From NCBI GenBank assembly GCA_002084765.1, contig NBMB01000003.1, forward strand, positions 185,702 through 249,701: DNA of 64,000 nt, in the 5' to 3' direction. The stretch comes from Candidatus Cloacimonetes bacterium 4572_55 (GTDB lineage: Bacteria; 4572-55). Within the stretch, counting starts at the first letter, position 1. Every line of letters begins with the position of its first letter. A program made the translations under genes and the position numbers. The notes beneath the pieces were generated by a model. The model was not told where the DNA came from, did no database searches, and saw only the letters and a program-made list of their open reading frames with translations. Below, one piece after another: positions 1 through 7,857 of this stretch.

Positions 1-2
1 TG

Positions 3-635
3 CTGAAAGAAGGCGGTTATACATTTGATATCGCCTTTACCTCGGTATTAAAGCGGGCAATCCGCACGCTGTGGATCACACAGGATATCATGGACTTAAT
101 GTGGATTCCAGTCTATCGTCATTGGCGGCTAAATGAGCGTCACTACGGCGCGTTGCAGGGATTAAACAAAGCCGAGATCGCGGCAAAACATGGCGAGGAT
201 CAGGTTCTAATCTGGCGTCGAAGCTATGATATTCAGCCCCCGTCGTTAGAAAAAGAGGATTCTCGCTATCCAGGGCATGACCCCCGTTATCAAAATTTGA
301 CGGAAAATGAACTGCCTCTGGCAGAATGCCTGAAAGATACAGTCCATCGATTTTTGTCCTATTGGAATGAAACGATCGCGCCGACGGTCAAGTCTGAGAA
401 AAAAGTGATTATCGTTGCGCACGGCAATTCGCTGCGGGCTTTGGTGAAGTATCTGGATAATATACCAGATGACGAGATCGTCCGACTGAACATCCCGACC
501 GGAATTCCGCTGGTCTATGAGCTGAACGACGACGATCTTAGTCCGATCACGCATTATTATCTCGGAGATCCGGATGAGCTAAAAAAGGCGACAGAGTCGG
601 TAGCCAATCAAGGCAAAGCCGCGTCCGCTGCGTGA
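3..635 (+). CDS. gpmA: 2,3-bisphosphoglycerate-dependent phosphoglycerate mutase, 5' end outside the window
   Basis: The enzyme interconverts 3- and 2-phosphoglycerate in glycolysis and gluconeogenesis, in the cytosol. The frame is open from base 3, so the N-terminal RHG phosphohistidine motif lies upstream of the window. What remains shows the family's substrate-binding stretch [14 protein letters not shown] and the second catalytic histidine in [16 protein letters not shown]. The C-terminal part ([12 protein letters not shown]) also matches the family. The last 15 or so residues are Ala/Lys-rich and not conserved. A strong palindrome follows the stop and may end the transcript. Identification is firm; only the start is missing. 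The next gene is unrelated in function. Confidence 0.95.
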   Translation: MKEGGYTFDIAFTSVLKRAIRTLWITQDIMDLMWIPVYRHWRLNERHYGALQGLNKAEIAAKHGEDQVLIWRRSYDIQPPSLEKEDSRYPGHDPRYQNLTENELPLAECLKDTVHRFLSYWNETIAPTVKSEKKVIIVAHGNSLRALVKYLDNIPDDEIVRLNIPTGIPLVYELNDDDLSPITHYYLGDPDELKKATESVANQGKAASAA

Positions 636-665
636 TCTCAAGGATTTTTTTGAAACCCTAAGTTG

Positions 666-698
666 AAACCCTAAGGGTCTTAAAGACCCTTAGGGTTT
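666..698. terminator. palindromic hairpin after gpmA, likely bidirectional terminator and copy of a dispersed palindrome
   Basis: A 15-bp perfect stem AAACCCTAAGGGTCT is separated by a 3-nt loop from its reverse complement, ending in a short T run. An extra partial copy of the left arm (AAACCCTAAG) sits just upstream at about 653-663. The same core recurs as a 48-bp palindrome at 63853-63900, so it is both a plausible terminator and a repeated genomic element. Confidence 0.7.
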
Positions 699-770
699 TA
701 GGATTTCGGATCAAATCCTAAAAACATCAGATAATCTCTTGAAAGTCGAATTTCTAAATCGTAATACTCC

Positions 771-2813
771 ATGCAAAAACGCCTATTTTATCAAAACAAA
801 TTCACATCAATTGCGGCGTATAAGCCCCGCTATATCCTCACGATTGGACTCATCTTCAGCGTCTTGATCGCGACATCCGCCTATTTTGAACTGCAGCAAA
901 GTCGAGCCGAACTGATACAGATCCATGTCGATGAGGGAATCGCTTTGCTGGAAACTATCAGGCATTCCGCCACAACATCGCTTCTGTCCCAGGTAGAGAT
1001 CGAGGACCTCATGGTTGAACGGCTATTCAACAATGCCCGAGCAGTGCGGGAAATCGAAAGATATCATCCCCTGGACATGCAATTTTTACAATCTTTTGCG
1101 GAAAAAAACCATTTATATCGAATCAATATATTTGATAATAACGGCAAAAAAATCCTATCAAGCTGTATTGATGAAAAGCATTACGAAGAAGGAAAACACC
1201 AACCAAAAGAATATTTCCAATCGATCCTGGACGGTTCGGTAGAGGAAATCGAAATTGGGCTGAAAAGCGCGCGACTTACAGAGGGAAAGCGATATGCTGT
1301 CGCGGTGAAACGGGCGAGTCGCGGCGTCATTGTCGTCAACATCGACGCGGAGGATATGCTGGCTTTTCGCAAGCGGATCGGGCTGGGCAAGCTGATCGAA
1401 AATATCACCAATCAACCCGGTCTCGAATACATTGTCCTGCAGGATGACCAGGGGATTTTAGCGGCAACCCCAGGGGTTCTGGAGATGACGTCTCTTGCCG
1501 CGGATGCTTTTCTCCAGGCGGATTCTGTACAAACCCGGACAGTGCATTACAATAATAAAGAAGTTCTTGAGGTTGTCTGCCCTTTTTGGATCAAAAATAT
1601 CGATATGGGGATTCTCAGGGTTGGTCTGCACTTGGATGAACTCAGAGCCTTGGAGCGGCGCATGGTCAGACGGGCGATTGGTATCTCTTTGGTGATCGGC
1701 TTTGTCGGCTTAATTCTGGTCGGCATTGTGCTGATCAACCAAAATTACGCCCTGCTTCATCAGGAGCATGAGCGGATAAAAACCTATACAGGCAATATCC
1801 TTCACGCTATGACGGACGTCGTGATCGGAGTGGATAAGCAGACCGTGATCACTTATGTCAACACAGCGGCTTGTCAACTTCTCCGAGTGGACAGGGATCA
1901 GATCGTGGGCAAACTTTTCGTAGAGTATTTCCCAGAATCCATCTTGCAGATTTTGGAGAAAAAGCAGACCTTAGAGAATTCAGAATTATCGCTGCGTATC
2001 ACACCCCTGAACCAGACGATTTTTGTCTCGATTAGCATTTCGTATGTGCATGACGATAGCGGCGAGGGAGACGACATACCTGTTGTCTTATTACGCGATC
2101 TGACCCGGCAGAAACAGCTCGAGGATCAGCTTCGACGACAAGAAAAACTCATGGCAATGGGCGAGTTGGCGTCTGGTGTGGCACATGAAATCCGCAACCC
2201 GCTTAACGCTATCAGCATGATTGTTCAGCGATTTCAAAGAGAATTCGAGCCAATAGAGGACGCGGATGAATATTTTTCACTTGCCCGAACTGTCCGCTCC
2301 GAAACCAAACGGATTAACGAAATCATCAATCAGTTCCTGAAATTCGCCAAACCCCCAAGATTAAACAAAACGCGCGTTCCGATTGATGAACTCATTACCG
2401 GCTGTCTCAATGTGATTTCCAGCCAGGCGCACGCGCAGAATGTGCGCATGACCACCCATATCAAAACAGATGTGATAGTTTATGTTGACAGGAATCAACT
2501 GCATCAGGCGTTCCTGAATGTGCTGCAAAATAGTCTGGAATCTCTTAGCGAAAACGACTCGGGCAAGATCACAGTCAGCGTCTCCCAACTGGAACGCGAT
2601 GTTATTATTGAAATTGACGATACAGGATCCGGGATTTCAGAAGCCCATTTAAAGCGTATTTTTGACCTCTATTTTACCACAAAAACAACTGGCACTGGAT
2701 TTGGTCTGCCCCTTGTGCATCGTATAATAACGGAACATTGCGGGCAAATTGCTGTTCAAAGCGAGACCGGAGTCGGGACTCTGTTTAGCGTCGTATTGCC
2801 TATAAAAAACTAA
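771..2813 (+). CDS. membrane sensor histidine kinase, NtrB/AtoS-like
   Basis: A 680-residue sensor kinase likely to phosphorylate the NtrC-type regulator encoded next. A membrane segment near residues 22-42 and another near 303-325 bracket a periplasmic sensing region. A PAS domain follows (about 345-450), then a HisKA domain with the H-box ASGVAHEIRNPLNAI (His472), and a HATPase domain with the N-box (LNVLQNSLESL), the DTGSGI motif and a TGFGLPLV lid. No obvious ligand-binding motif can be read in the sensor region. The start has only a weak ribosome site. The pairing with 3051-4409 is inferred from adjacency and from the common pairing of this kinase class with sigma-54 activators; a 237-bp gap holding a dispersed repeat separates the two. 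Confidence 0.9.
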   Translation: MQKRLFYQNKFTSIAAYKPRYILTIGLIFSVLIATSAYFELQQSRAELIQIHVDEGIALLETIRHSATTSLLSQVEIEDLMVERLFNNARAVREIERYHPLDMQFLQSFAEKNHLYRINIFDNNGKKILSSCIDEKHYEEGKHQPKEYFQSILDGSVEEIEIGLKSARLTEGKRYAVAVKRASRGVIVVNIDAEDMLAFRKRIGLGKLIENITNQPGLEYIVLQDDQGILAATPGVLEMTSLAADAFLQADSVQTRTVHYNNKEVLEVVCPFWIKNIDMGILRVGLHLDELRALERRMVRRAIGISLVIGFVGLILVGIVLINQNYALLHQEHERIKTYTGNILHAMTDVVIGVDKQTVITYVNTAACQLLRVDRDQIVGKLFVEYFPESILQILEKKQTLENSELSLRITPLNQTIFVSISISYVHDDSGEGDDIPVVLLRDLTRQKQLEDQLRRQEKLMAMGELASGVAHEIRNPLNAISMIVQRFQREFEPIEDADEYFSLARTVRSETKRINEIINQFLKFAKPPRLNKTRVPIDELITGCLNVISSQAHAQNVRMTTHIKTDVIVYVDRNQLHQAFLNVLQNSLESLSENDSGKITVSVSQLERDVIIEIDDTGSGISEAHLKRIFDLYFTTKTTGTGFGLPLVHRIITEHCGQIAVQSETGVGTLFSVVLPIKN

Positions 2814-2837
2814 GAATTAGCGAGTGCTTTTATTTAG

Positions 2838-2917
2838 CCTGGATTATTCGTCATCACGGAAATCGATCCGCAGATTACGCAGATTATCGCAGATTAAGAA
2901 TTGATAATTAAAGAATT
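2838..2917 (+). repeat. dispersed intergenic repeat, copy 1
   Basis: This roughly 80-bp stretch, with core CCGCAGATTACGCAGATTAT, is almost identical to 25254-25357 and matches 63901-63957 in inverted orientation. It lies between the kinase and its regulator. Short related sequences flank it (near 2818-2840 and 3024-3046, both TAGCG-N-GT-N-CTTTTATT), which might be a duplication around an insertion. No coding potential is seen. Confidence 0.8.
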
Positions 2918-3050
2918 ATATCTTTTTTGCCAAATTTGGAAATATCGTTAAAAATAGACTTTAACCCATTAAATATCAAACATCTGAGATATCTGGTTCT
3001 CCGAGGCTTATGAATAATGCAGGTTAGCGCGTACTTTTATTAGGATAGAA

Positions 3051-4409
3051 ATGAATATACTTATTATAGATGACGAAAAAGCCCAACGAAATTCGTTAGC
3101 CGGCTTTCTGAGGAAACAAAAACATGCTGTCTCCACCGCGGCGTCTGGGACAGACGGCATAGCCTACGCTGAAAAAAATCTCGTGGATATCGTGCTGACT
3201 GATTATCGAATGCCGGATATGAGCGGGATGGACGTCCTAAAAAACGTCAAAGCACTCAATCCTGATATCGACGTGGTGTTGATTACAGCTTATGGCACAA
3301 TCGAGACCGCTGTGGAGGCAATGAGAGCCGGCGCTTTCGATTACCTGACAAAACCAATCGACCTGGATGAGCTGGAAATTTTGCTGGAAAAAATTCAGGA
3401 GCGTCGTTATCTTGTTTCTGAAAATAAGCGGCTGCGCGAGCAGCTTGCGGGACGTTACCGGCTGCATAATTTTATCTATCAAAGTCAGGCAATGGCACAA
3501 GTCGCAGCTCGGGCGACCAGAATTGCTTCCAGCCGAGCAACGGTTCTGATCCGTGGCGAGAGCGGGACAGGCAAGGAAATTTTGGCAAAAGCCATCCATT
3601 TTGCCAGTCCGCGCAAAGATCGACCTATGGTGGCTGTCAATTGTGCCGCCCTGTCTGACACTCTGCTTGAGAGCGAGCTTTTTGGCCATGAAAAAGGGAG
3701 TTTTACCGGCGCGGATCGTCAGCGAATCGGCAGATTTGAGCAGGCGGATCGCGGAACTCTATTCCTGGACGAAGTGGGCGATCTCCCCGCGGCAACTCAG
3801 GTCAAATTGCTGCGGGTATTGCAGGAGCGGAAAATTGAACGTGTCGGCGGAAATCGATCTATTGATGTGGATGTCCGGCTTATCTCCGCGACAAACCGAC
3901 CCTTAGAGACCATGATAAAAAAAGGCACATTTCGGGAGGACCTGTTTTTCCGCATGAATGTCGTCGCCATCGATCTCCCTCCGCTTCGTGACCGGCGCGA
4001 TGATATTCCTCTGTTATTGGACAGCTTTCTGACAAAATTTAGCGAGGAAAATGGGCGGGAACCCATGCAGTTTTCCAAAGAAGCGCATGATTTATTGATG
4101 AAATATGGCTATCCAGGAAATATCAGAGAGCTTGAAAATACTGTAGAGCAAGCGGTTGTGCTCGCCCGCGGCTGCATGATTTCTACAATGGACTTGCCCT
4201 CTGCATTTCGTGAACTCCCGGTTGAAAATGTGCAAACTTTCCCTATCCTCGAAGGCACATTTGCCGAAAAAACAGCGGCATTCGAGCAAGGATTGATCAG
4301 GCAGGCGTTGGAAAAAACAAACGGTGTGCAGCGTCGAGCCGCGAATTTGTTGGGTATGACCGAACGACATTTGCGTTACAAATTACAGAAATACAACATG
4401 AAATCATGA
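3051..4409 (+). CDS. NtrC-family sigma-54-dependent response regulator
   Basis: A 452-residue transcriptional activator that opens sigma-54 promoters using ATP. The receiver domain (1-120) has the phospho-acceptor Asp51 in VLTDYRMPDMSG and the Lys of the TKPID motif. The AAA+ domain (about 140-375) has Walker A GESGTGKE (169-176), Walker B LFLDEVGD and the sigma-54 contact loop, which reads GSFTGA (216-221) instead of the commoner GAFTGA. A Fis-type helix-turn-helix closes the protein (RRAANLLGMTERHLRYKL). It lies downstream of the cognate-type kinase. Two sigma-54 promoter candidates with a shared upstream dyad at 7.6 kb and 12.8 kb are plausible targets, but this link is inference. Confidence 0.95.
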   Translation: MNILIIDDEKAQRNSLAGFLRKQKHAVSTAASGTDGIAYAEKNLVDIVLTDYRMPDMSGMDVLKNVKALNPDIDVVLITAYGTIETAVEAMRAGAFDYLTKPIDLDELEILLEKIQERRYLVSENKRLREQLAGRYRLHNFIYQSQAMAQVAARATRIASSRATVLIRGESGTGKEILAKAIHFASPRKDRPMVAVNCAALSDTLLESELFGHEKGSFTGADRQRIGRFEQADRGTLFLDEVGDLPAATQVKLLRVLQERKIERVGGNRSIDVDVRLISATNRPLETMIKKGTFREDLFFRMNVVAIDLPPLRDRRDDIPLLLDSFLTKFSEENGREPMQFSKEAHDLLMKYGYPGNIRELENTVEQAVVLARGCMISTMDLPSAFRELPVENVQTFPILEGTFAEKTAAFEQGLIRQALEKTNGVQRRAANLLGMTERHLRYKLQKYNMKS

Positions 4410-4475
4410 TTTCACGAGGAATATTGTTAATAGAAAAGTTGTTTTTTATCGATTAACTCTATATTAAGGATTTTT

Positions 4476-5780
4476 ATGAATTGGAGAGACGAATACAAAC
4501 CCTTATTATGGCTGACCACTCTATTTCTGGTCGCGTATTTTTTGCCTATCGAATATGAGCGTTTCAATACAGCCGTGCATTCCGCTTTGATATTGACAAA
4601 GTGGTACGCCCGCGAACATGTCCTGTTGTGCCTGATTCCAGCCTTTTTCATCGCGGGCGTGATCGCTGTATTTATCAGCCAAGCCGCTGTGATCAAATAC
4701 TTTGGAGCAAATGCAAAAAAGTGGCTCTCTTACGCGGTTGCCTCCATATCAGGATCGGTATTGGCAGTCTGCTCTTGCACTATTTTGCCGCTTTTTGCCG
4801 GTATTTACAAACGGGGAGCCGGCATTGGACCAGCCACAGCGTTTCTCTACTCTGGTCCAGCCATCAACGTTCTGGCGATCATCCTCACAGCCCAGATTTT
4901 AGGACCGGAATTGGGAATCGCACGAGTCGTCAGCGCGGTCTCTTTCAGCATCATTATCGGCTTGCTCATGCACGTAATTTTCCGCAAAGAGGAGCGGGAA
5001 AAAGCTGTTGCCCAGCAAAATCTGCCCGAACCGGATGAAAACCGCCCTTTGTGGCAGACTGCGTTTCATTTCTTTGTTATGATTGCGATCCTCGTCTTCG
5101 CGAATTGGGGCCGACCCGATAGTGATAGCGGCGCATGGGCTGCCATTTTTACCCACAAATGGCACCTGACCGCTTTTTTCGGAATACTATTCGCGGGATC
5201 CCTGATTTATATATTAAAGCTCAAGCCCATATTTGTTGGACTGGCGTCCCTTCCGGTTATCATCCTGGTGCTTCTGTTCCCAACCCAACCGCTGATCCCC
5301 TTCAGCACCGCGATGATAGCGTTGAGTTTACTCCTCTCTTTTTCGCCGAATCACGAGCCCCAGGAGTGGATGAGCTCAACTTGGGAGTTCGCCAAACAGA
5401 TCATGCCCCTGCTGGCAATGGGCGTTCTTGCCGCGGGATTCCTGCTCGGCGAGCCGGATGGCGGGATGGGCGTCATCCCAAATTCCTGGATCGGCAATCT
5501 GGTCGGCGGAAATTCGCTGCAAGCCAACTTTTTTGCTTCGATCGTCGGGGCGTTCATGTATTTTGCCACGTTGACCGAAGTTCCGATTGTGCAGGGACTA
5601 ATCCACGCAGGCATGGGAAAGGGACCAGCGCTCTCTTTATTGCTGGCGGGACCCGCGTTATCGCTGCCGAATATGCTCGTTATTCGCAGCGTGATGGGCA
5701 CAAAAAAAACGATGATATTTGTCTCGCTGGTGGTCGTTATGGCGACTCTGAGCGGGGCGCTGTTTGGCGCATTATTTTAA
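4476..5780 (+). CDS. COG0701/DUF318 (UPF0718) permease, ArsP/YraQ-like
   Basis: A 434-residue multi-pass inner-membrane permease. About ten hydrophobic segments are visible. The family hallmark AVCSCTILPLFAGIYKRGAG, with Cys99 and Cys101, and two GPALSL/GPAINVL-type repeats in the two halves support COG0701. Some members (ArsP) export trivalent organoarsenicals; for most the substrate is unknown. The gene sits 24 bp upstream of a redox-active disulfide protein, a pairing that is often seen with this family. The two genes plus the lipoprotein thioredoxin and CcdA-like protein downstream suggest thiol chemistry or thiophilic metal or metalloid handling. The substrate cannot be read from the sequence. 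Confidence 0.88.
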   Translation: MNWRDEYKPLLWLTTLFLVAYFLPIEYERFNTAVHSALILTKWYAREHVLLCLIPAFFIAGVIAVFISQAAVIKYFGANAKKWLSYAVASISGSVLAVCSCTILPLFAGIYKRGAGIGPATAFLYSGPAINVLAIILTAQILGPELGIARVVSAVSFSIIIGLLMHVIFRKEEREKAVAQQNLPEPDENRPLWQTAFHFFVMIAILVFANWGRPDSDSGAWAAIFTHKWHLTAFFGILFAGSLIYILKLKPIFVGLASLPVIILVLLFPTQPLIPFSTAMIALSLLLSFSPNHEPQEWMSSTWEFAKQIMPLLAMGVLAAGFLLGEPDGGMGVIPNSWIGNLVGGNSLQANFFASIVGAFMYFATLTEVPIVQGLIHAGMGKGPALSLLLAGPALSLPNMLVIRSVMGTKKTMIFVSLVVVMATLSGALFGALF

Positions 5781-5804
5781 AACACTTTCTGAGGAGAAAC
5801 TACG

Positions 5805-6041
5805 ATGGATGTAAAAGTTCTTGGCACAGGCTGCCCGAAATGTCGAAAACTGGCGCAAAAAGTCATGGAGTTAGCTGAGAAAAATCACATTGCTATTGAT
5901 TTAGAAAAAATAACCGATATCAACGACATCATGGAATATCACATCATGATGACGCCGGGTCTTGTGGTCAATGGCGAGGTGAAAAGCTCGGGTAAAATAC
6001 CAACAGACAACCAAATTTTGACGTGGCTTAAGGGAGGCTGA
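5805..6041 (+). CDS. small thioredoxin-like redox-active disulfide protein (TM0996/MTH895 type)
   Basis: A 78-residue single-domain glutaredoxin/thioredoxin-fold protein without signal peptide, so cytosolic. The active site GTGCPKC lies at the N-terminus, followed by a helix with KLAQKVMELAEKN. The cis-Pro region TPGLVVNGEVKSSGKIP is typical of the redox-active disulfide protein 2 family. A strong ribosome site (GAGGAG) precedes the ATG. The stop is directly followed by the start of the next gene. Family members are frequently encoded beside COG0701 permeases, as here; a role as an electron donor or metal-chaperone partner of the permease is inference. Confidence 0.9.
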   Translation: MDVKVLGTGCPKCRKLAQKVMELAEKNHIAIDLEKITDINDIMEYHIMMTPGLVVNGEVKSSGKIPTDNQILTWLKGG

Positions 6042-6512
6042 ATGTTCCGTTATGCCGCTTCAATTATAAGTCTGGTGCTGGCACTTGGATTGGCGTGCAG
6101 TCAGGCGGATCAATCTGTAAAAAAAGATCAAGAATCACGCGCTGAAACATCCACATTTTCGGATAGCGTTGAAAGCGCGGGACCCCCTCTGAAATCTGAG
6201 ATCAAACCAAAAATTACTTTTATCGAACTCGGATCGGTCACCTGCATTCCCTGCAAGAAGATGCAGCCCGTGATGAAATCTATTGAAGGCAAATATGGGA
6301 ATCAGGTCGAGGTTGTGTTTCACGACGTCTGGAAAGACCCGGAACCTGGGGACAAATATGGCGTCAAAGTGATCCCGACTCAGGTCTTTTTGGACGCTGA
6401 CGGAAAAGAGCTGATGCGCCACGTAGGATTTTTTCCGGAATCGGAAATTGACGCTTTTCTACAAAAACAGGGCTTAACTCCCATAAATCCAACGACAAAG
6501 GACGCCTTGTGA
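6042..6512 (+). CDS. thioredoxin-domain lipoprotein
   Basis: A 156-residue envelope thioredoxin. The N-terminus is a lipoprotein signal with lipobox LGLAC, so the mature protein should be anchored by Cys20 or so. A low-complexity charged linker leads to a thioredoxin fold with active site CIPC (in GSVTCIPCKKMQ), a DVWKDPEPGDKYGV segment and the cis-Pro motif VIPTQVFLDADGKE. It is expected to be reduced or oxidised by the CcdA-like membrane protein that follows, with which it overlaps by four bases. No Cys beyond the active pair and the lipobox is apparent. Whether it acts on cytochrome c, on metal-oxidised thiols or on another client is not evident. Confidence 0.9.
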   Translation: MFRYAASIISLVLALGLACSQADQSVKKDQESRAETSTFSDSVESAGPPLKSEIKPKITFIELGSVTCIPCKKMQPVMKSIEGKYGNQVEVVFHDVWKDPEPGDKYGVKVIPTQVFLDADGKELMRHVGFFPESEIDAFLQKQGLTPINPTTKDAL

Positions 6513-7225
6513 TCGATTGGATTTTTACCAATTTAACTCTTGCCATGAGCGGAAACTTTGGATTGGCTCTGATCGCCGCGGTAGCCTGGGGGATACTAAG
6601 CATATTGCTCAGCCCCTGCCATTTGTCCAGTATCCCCTTAGTCGTCGGATTTATCACCAGCCAGAGTCAGGGTGGCGAGATAAAAATGACAGTGCGCCGA
6701 TCATTTTGGATTTCGCTGGTTTTTGGCGTCGGTATCCTCATCACCATAGCGGCTATCGGCTTGATCACTGCCGCGATGGGTCGCATGATGGGAGATGTGG
6801 GACGAGCCGGAAATTACATTGTAGCCGCGGTCTTCTTCATAGTCGGTTTATACCTGCTGGATGTGATCCCGCTGAATTGGGGCGGCCTGCCCATCTCTTC
6901 CATCCGGTTTAAAGGGCTTGCCGCCGCGTTGGGATTGGGACTGATATTCGGTATCGGTTTGGGACCCTGCACATTTGCCTATATGGCACCAGTTCTGGGC
7001 GTGGTTTACACCATGTCCGACGACCAAATAGGTCAAGCGATCTTGCTATTATTTGCTTTTGGTATAGGTCACTGTTCGGTGATCGTTTTTGCGGGAACAG
7101 TCTCCAAATGGGTGCAATCCTATTTGAATTGGAGCGAAGAATCCAAAATAATCGTGTGGATCAAACGATTTTGCGGACTATTGGTGATTTTTGGCGGGAT
7201 GTACATGATTTATACTACATTTTAG
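6509..7225 (+). CDS. CcdA/DsbD-type thiol-disulfide transmembrane protein
   Basis: A 238-residue inner-membrane protein with six predicted helices that would carry electrons across the membrane to periplasmic thioredoxins. The first helix has the conserved LSPCHLSSIPLVVGF and the fourth GIGLGPCTFAYMAPVLG, giving the two redox cysteines of the family. A charged internal loop (TSQSQGGEIK) is typical. It starts with GTG overlapping the stop of the thioredoxin lipoprotein (GTGA), which indicates translational coupling and a shared pathway. It is more like the short CcdA form than full DsbD, because the alpha and gamma periplasmic domains are absent and are replaced by the separate lipoprotein. 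Confidence 0.92.
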   Translation: MIDWIFTNLTLAMSGNFGLALIAAVAWGILSILLSPCHLSSIPLVVGFITSQSQGGEIKMTVRRSFWISLVFGVGILITIAAIGLITAAMGRMMGDVGRAGNYIVAAVFFIVGLYLLDVIPLNWGGLPISSIRFKGLAAALGLGLIFGIGLGPCTFAYMAPVLGVVYTMSDDQIGQAILLLFAFGIGHCSVIVFAGTVSKWVQSYLNWSEESKIIVWIKRFCGLLVIFGGMYMIYTTF

Positions 7226-7238
7226 CGAAGAAAAATTT

Positions 7239-7616
7239 ATGCAAAAAATATTGCTGGTTGGGATGGGCGGGTTTTTTGGCGCCATCATGCGTTATGTGGT
7301 CAGCGATTGGATTTATCAAATATTGAGAAGACCCCGGTTTCCATATAGCACTTTGGGCGTAAATCTGATCGGTTGCCTTTTGATTGGCCTCTTGAGCGGT
7401 TTAGCGGAAGAACGTCAGATATTTAGCCCGGAAATTCGTTTGCTGGTCTTCATCGGATTTTTGGGCAGCTTCACCACATTTTCAACTTTTGGGTACGAAA
7501 TTTTTAAATTTGCTCGAGACGGACAAATGCTCTCTTCACTCGCAAATTTAACATTACACATTGTTCTGGGTTTACTTGCAGTTTGGCTCGGTTTCACCGC
7601 TTCTCGTATTTTTTAG
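7239..7616 (+). CDS. crcB: fluoride channel CrcB/Fluc
   Basis: A 125-residue four-helix membrane protein that exports fluoride as a dual-topology dimer. The N-terminal GMGGFFGAIMRYVVSDW, the central STLGVNLIGCLLIGLLSG and the phenylalanine-box segment GFLGSFTTFSTFGYE are all diagnostic. It lies 13 bp after the CcdA-like gene, so it is probably the last gene of that operon. No fluoride riboswitch is recognisable upstream, which fits co-transcription with the redox genes. Its position with thiol and permease genes is unusual and may point to a general toxic-ion resistance operon (inference). Confidence 0.95.
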   Translation: MQKILLVGMGGFFGAIMRYVVSDWIYQILRRPRFPYSTLGVNLIGCLLIGLLSGLAEERQIFSPEIRLLVFIGFLGSFTTFSTFGYEIFKFARDGQMLSSLANLTLHIVLGLLAVWLGFTASRIF

Positions 7617-7629
7617 ACAACCTCGCATA

Positions 7630-7649
7630 TTGCGCCCAAATCGTCGCTC
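7630..7649 (+). promoter_or_regulatory. candidate enhancer (activator-binding dyad) for the 7858 gene
   Basis: TTGCG-N10-CGCTC, with spacer CCCAAATCGT, is a partial inverted repeat about 118 bp upstream of the -12 element at 7747-7762. The same sequence occurs as a perfect TTGCG-N10-CGCAA dyad at 12786-12805 at the same distance from the second sigma-54 element. Binding by the NtrC-type regulator of 3051-4409 is inference. Confidence 0.5.
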
Positions 7650-7746
7650 TTACCTATTTTTGACTCGAAAATTCGGATCATGTTAATTCGTTATATATCA
7701 TTATGTTACGAAATATTATAAAATTCCATATTGATAATTGTGTTTT

Positions 7747-7762
7747 TGGCGCTACTCCTGCT
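7747..7762 (+). promoter_or_regulatory. sigma-54 (-24/-12) promoter candidate for the Gly/His-rich protein gene
   Basis: TGGCGCTACTCCTGCT keeps the invariant GG and GC pairs exactly 10 bases apart as in the consensus TGGCACG-N4-TTGCW. It is about 95 bp before the start codon at 7858. A weaker TTGACA at 7781-7786 lacks a good -10, so the sigma-54 reading is preferred. A second, better copy lies at 12899-12914. Confidence 0.6.
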
Positions 7763-7857
7763 ATGCATAAAAGCGTGATTGTTGACAACACGTTTTTTAT
7801 TATTTACTTAGCGTCTTAGTGTATGGAATCAGAAAACTGAACTTGAAGGAGTTGCAA

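Noticed and set aside
7781-7810. Sigma-70 promoter (TTGACA) before the 7858 gene
   Set aside because: The hexamer at 17-base distance reads TACTTA or similar, too weak; the -24/-12 element nearby is better.
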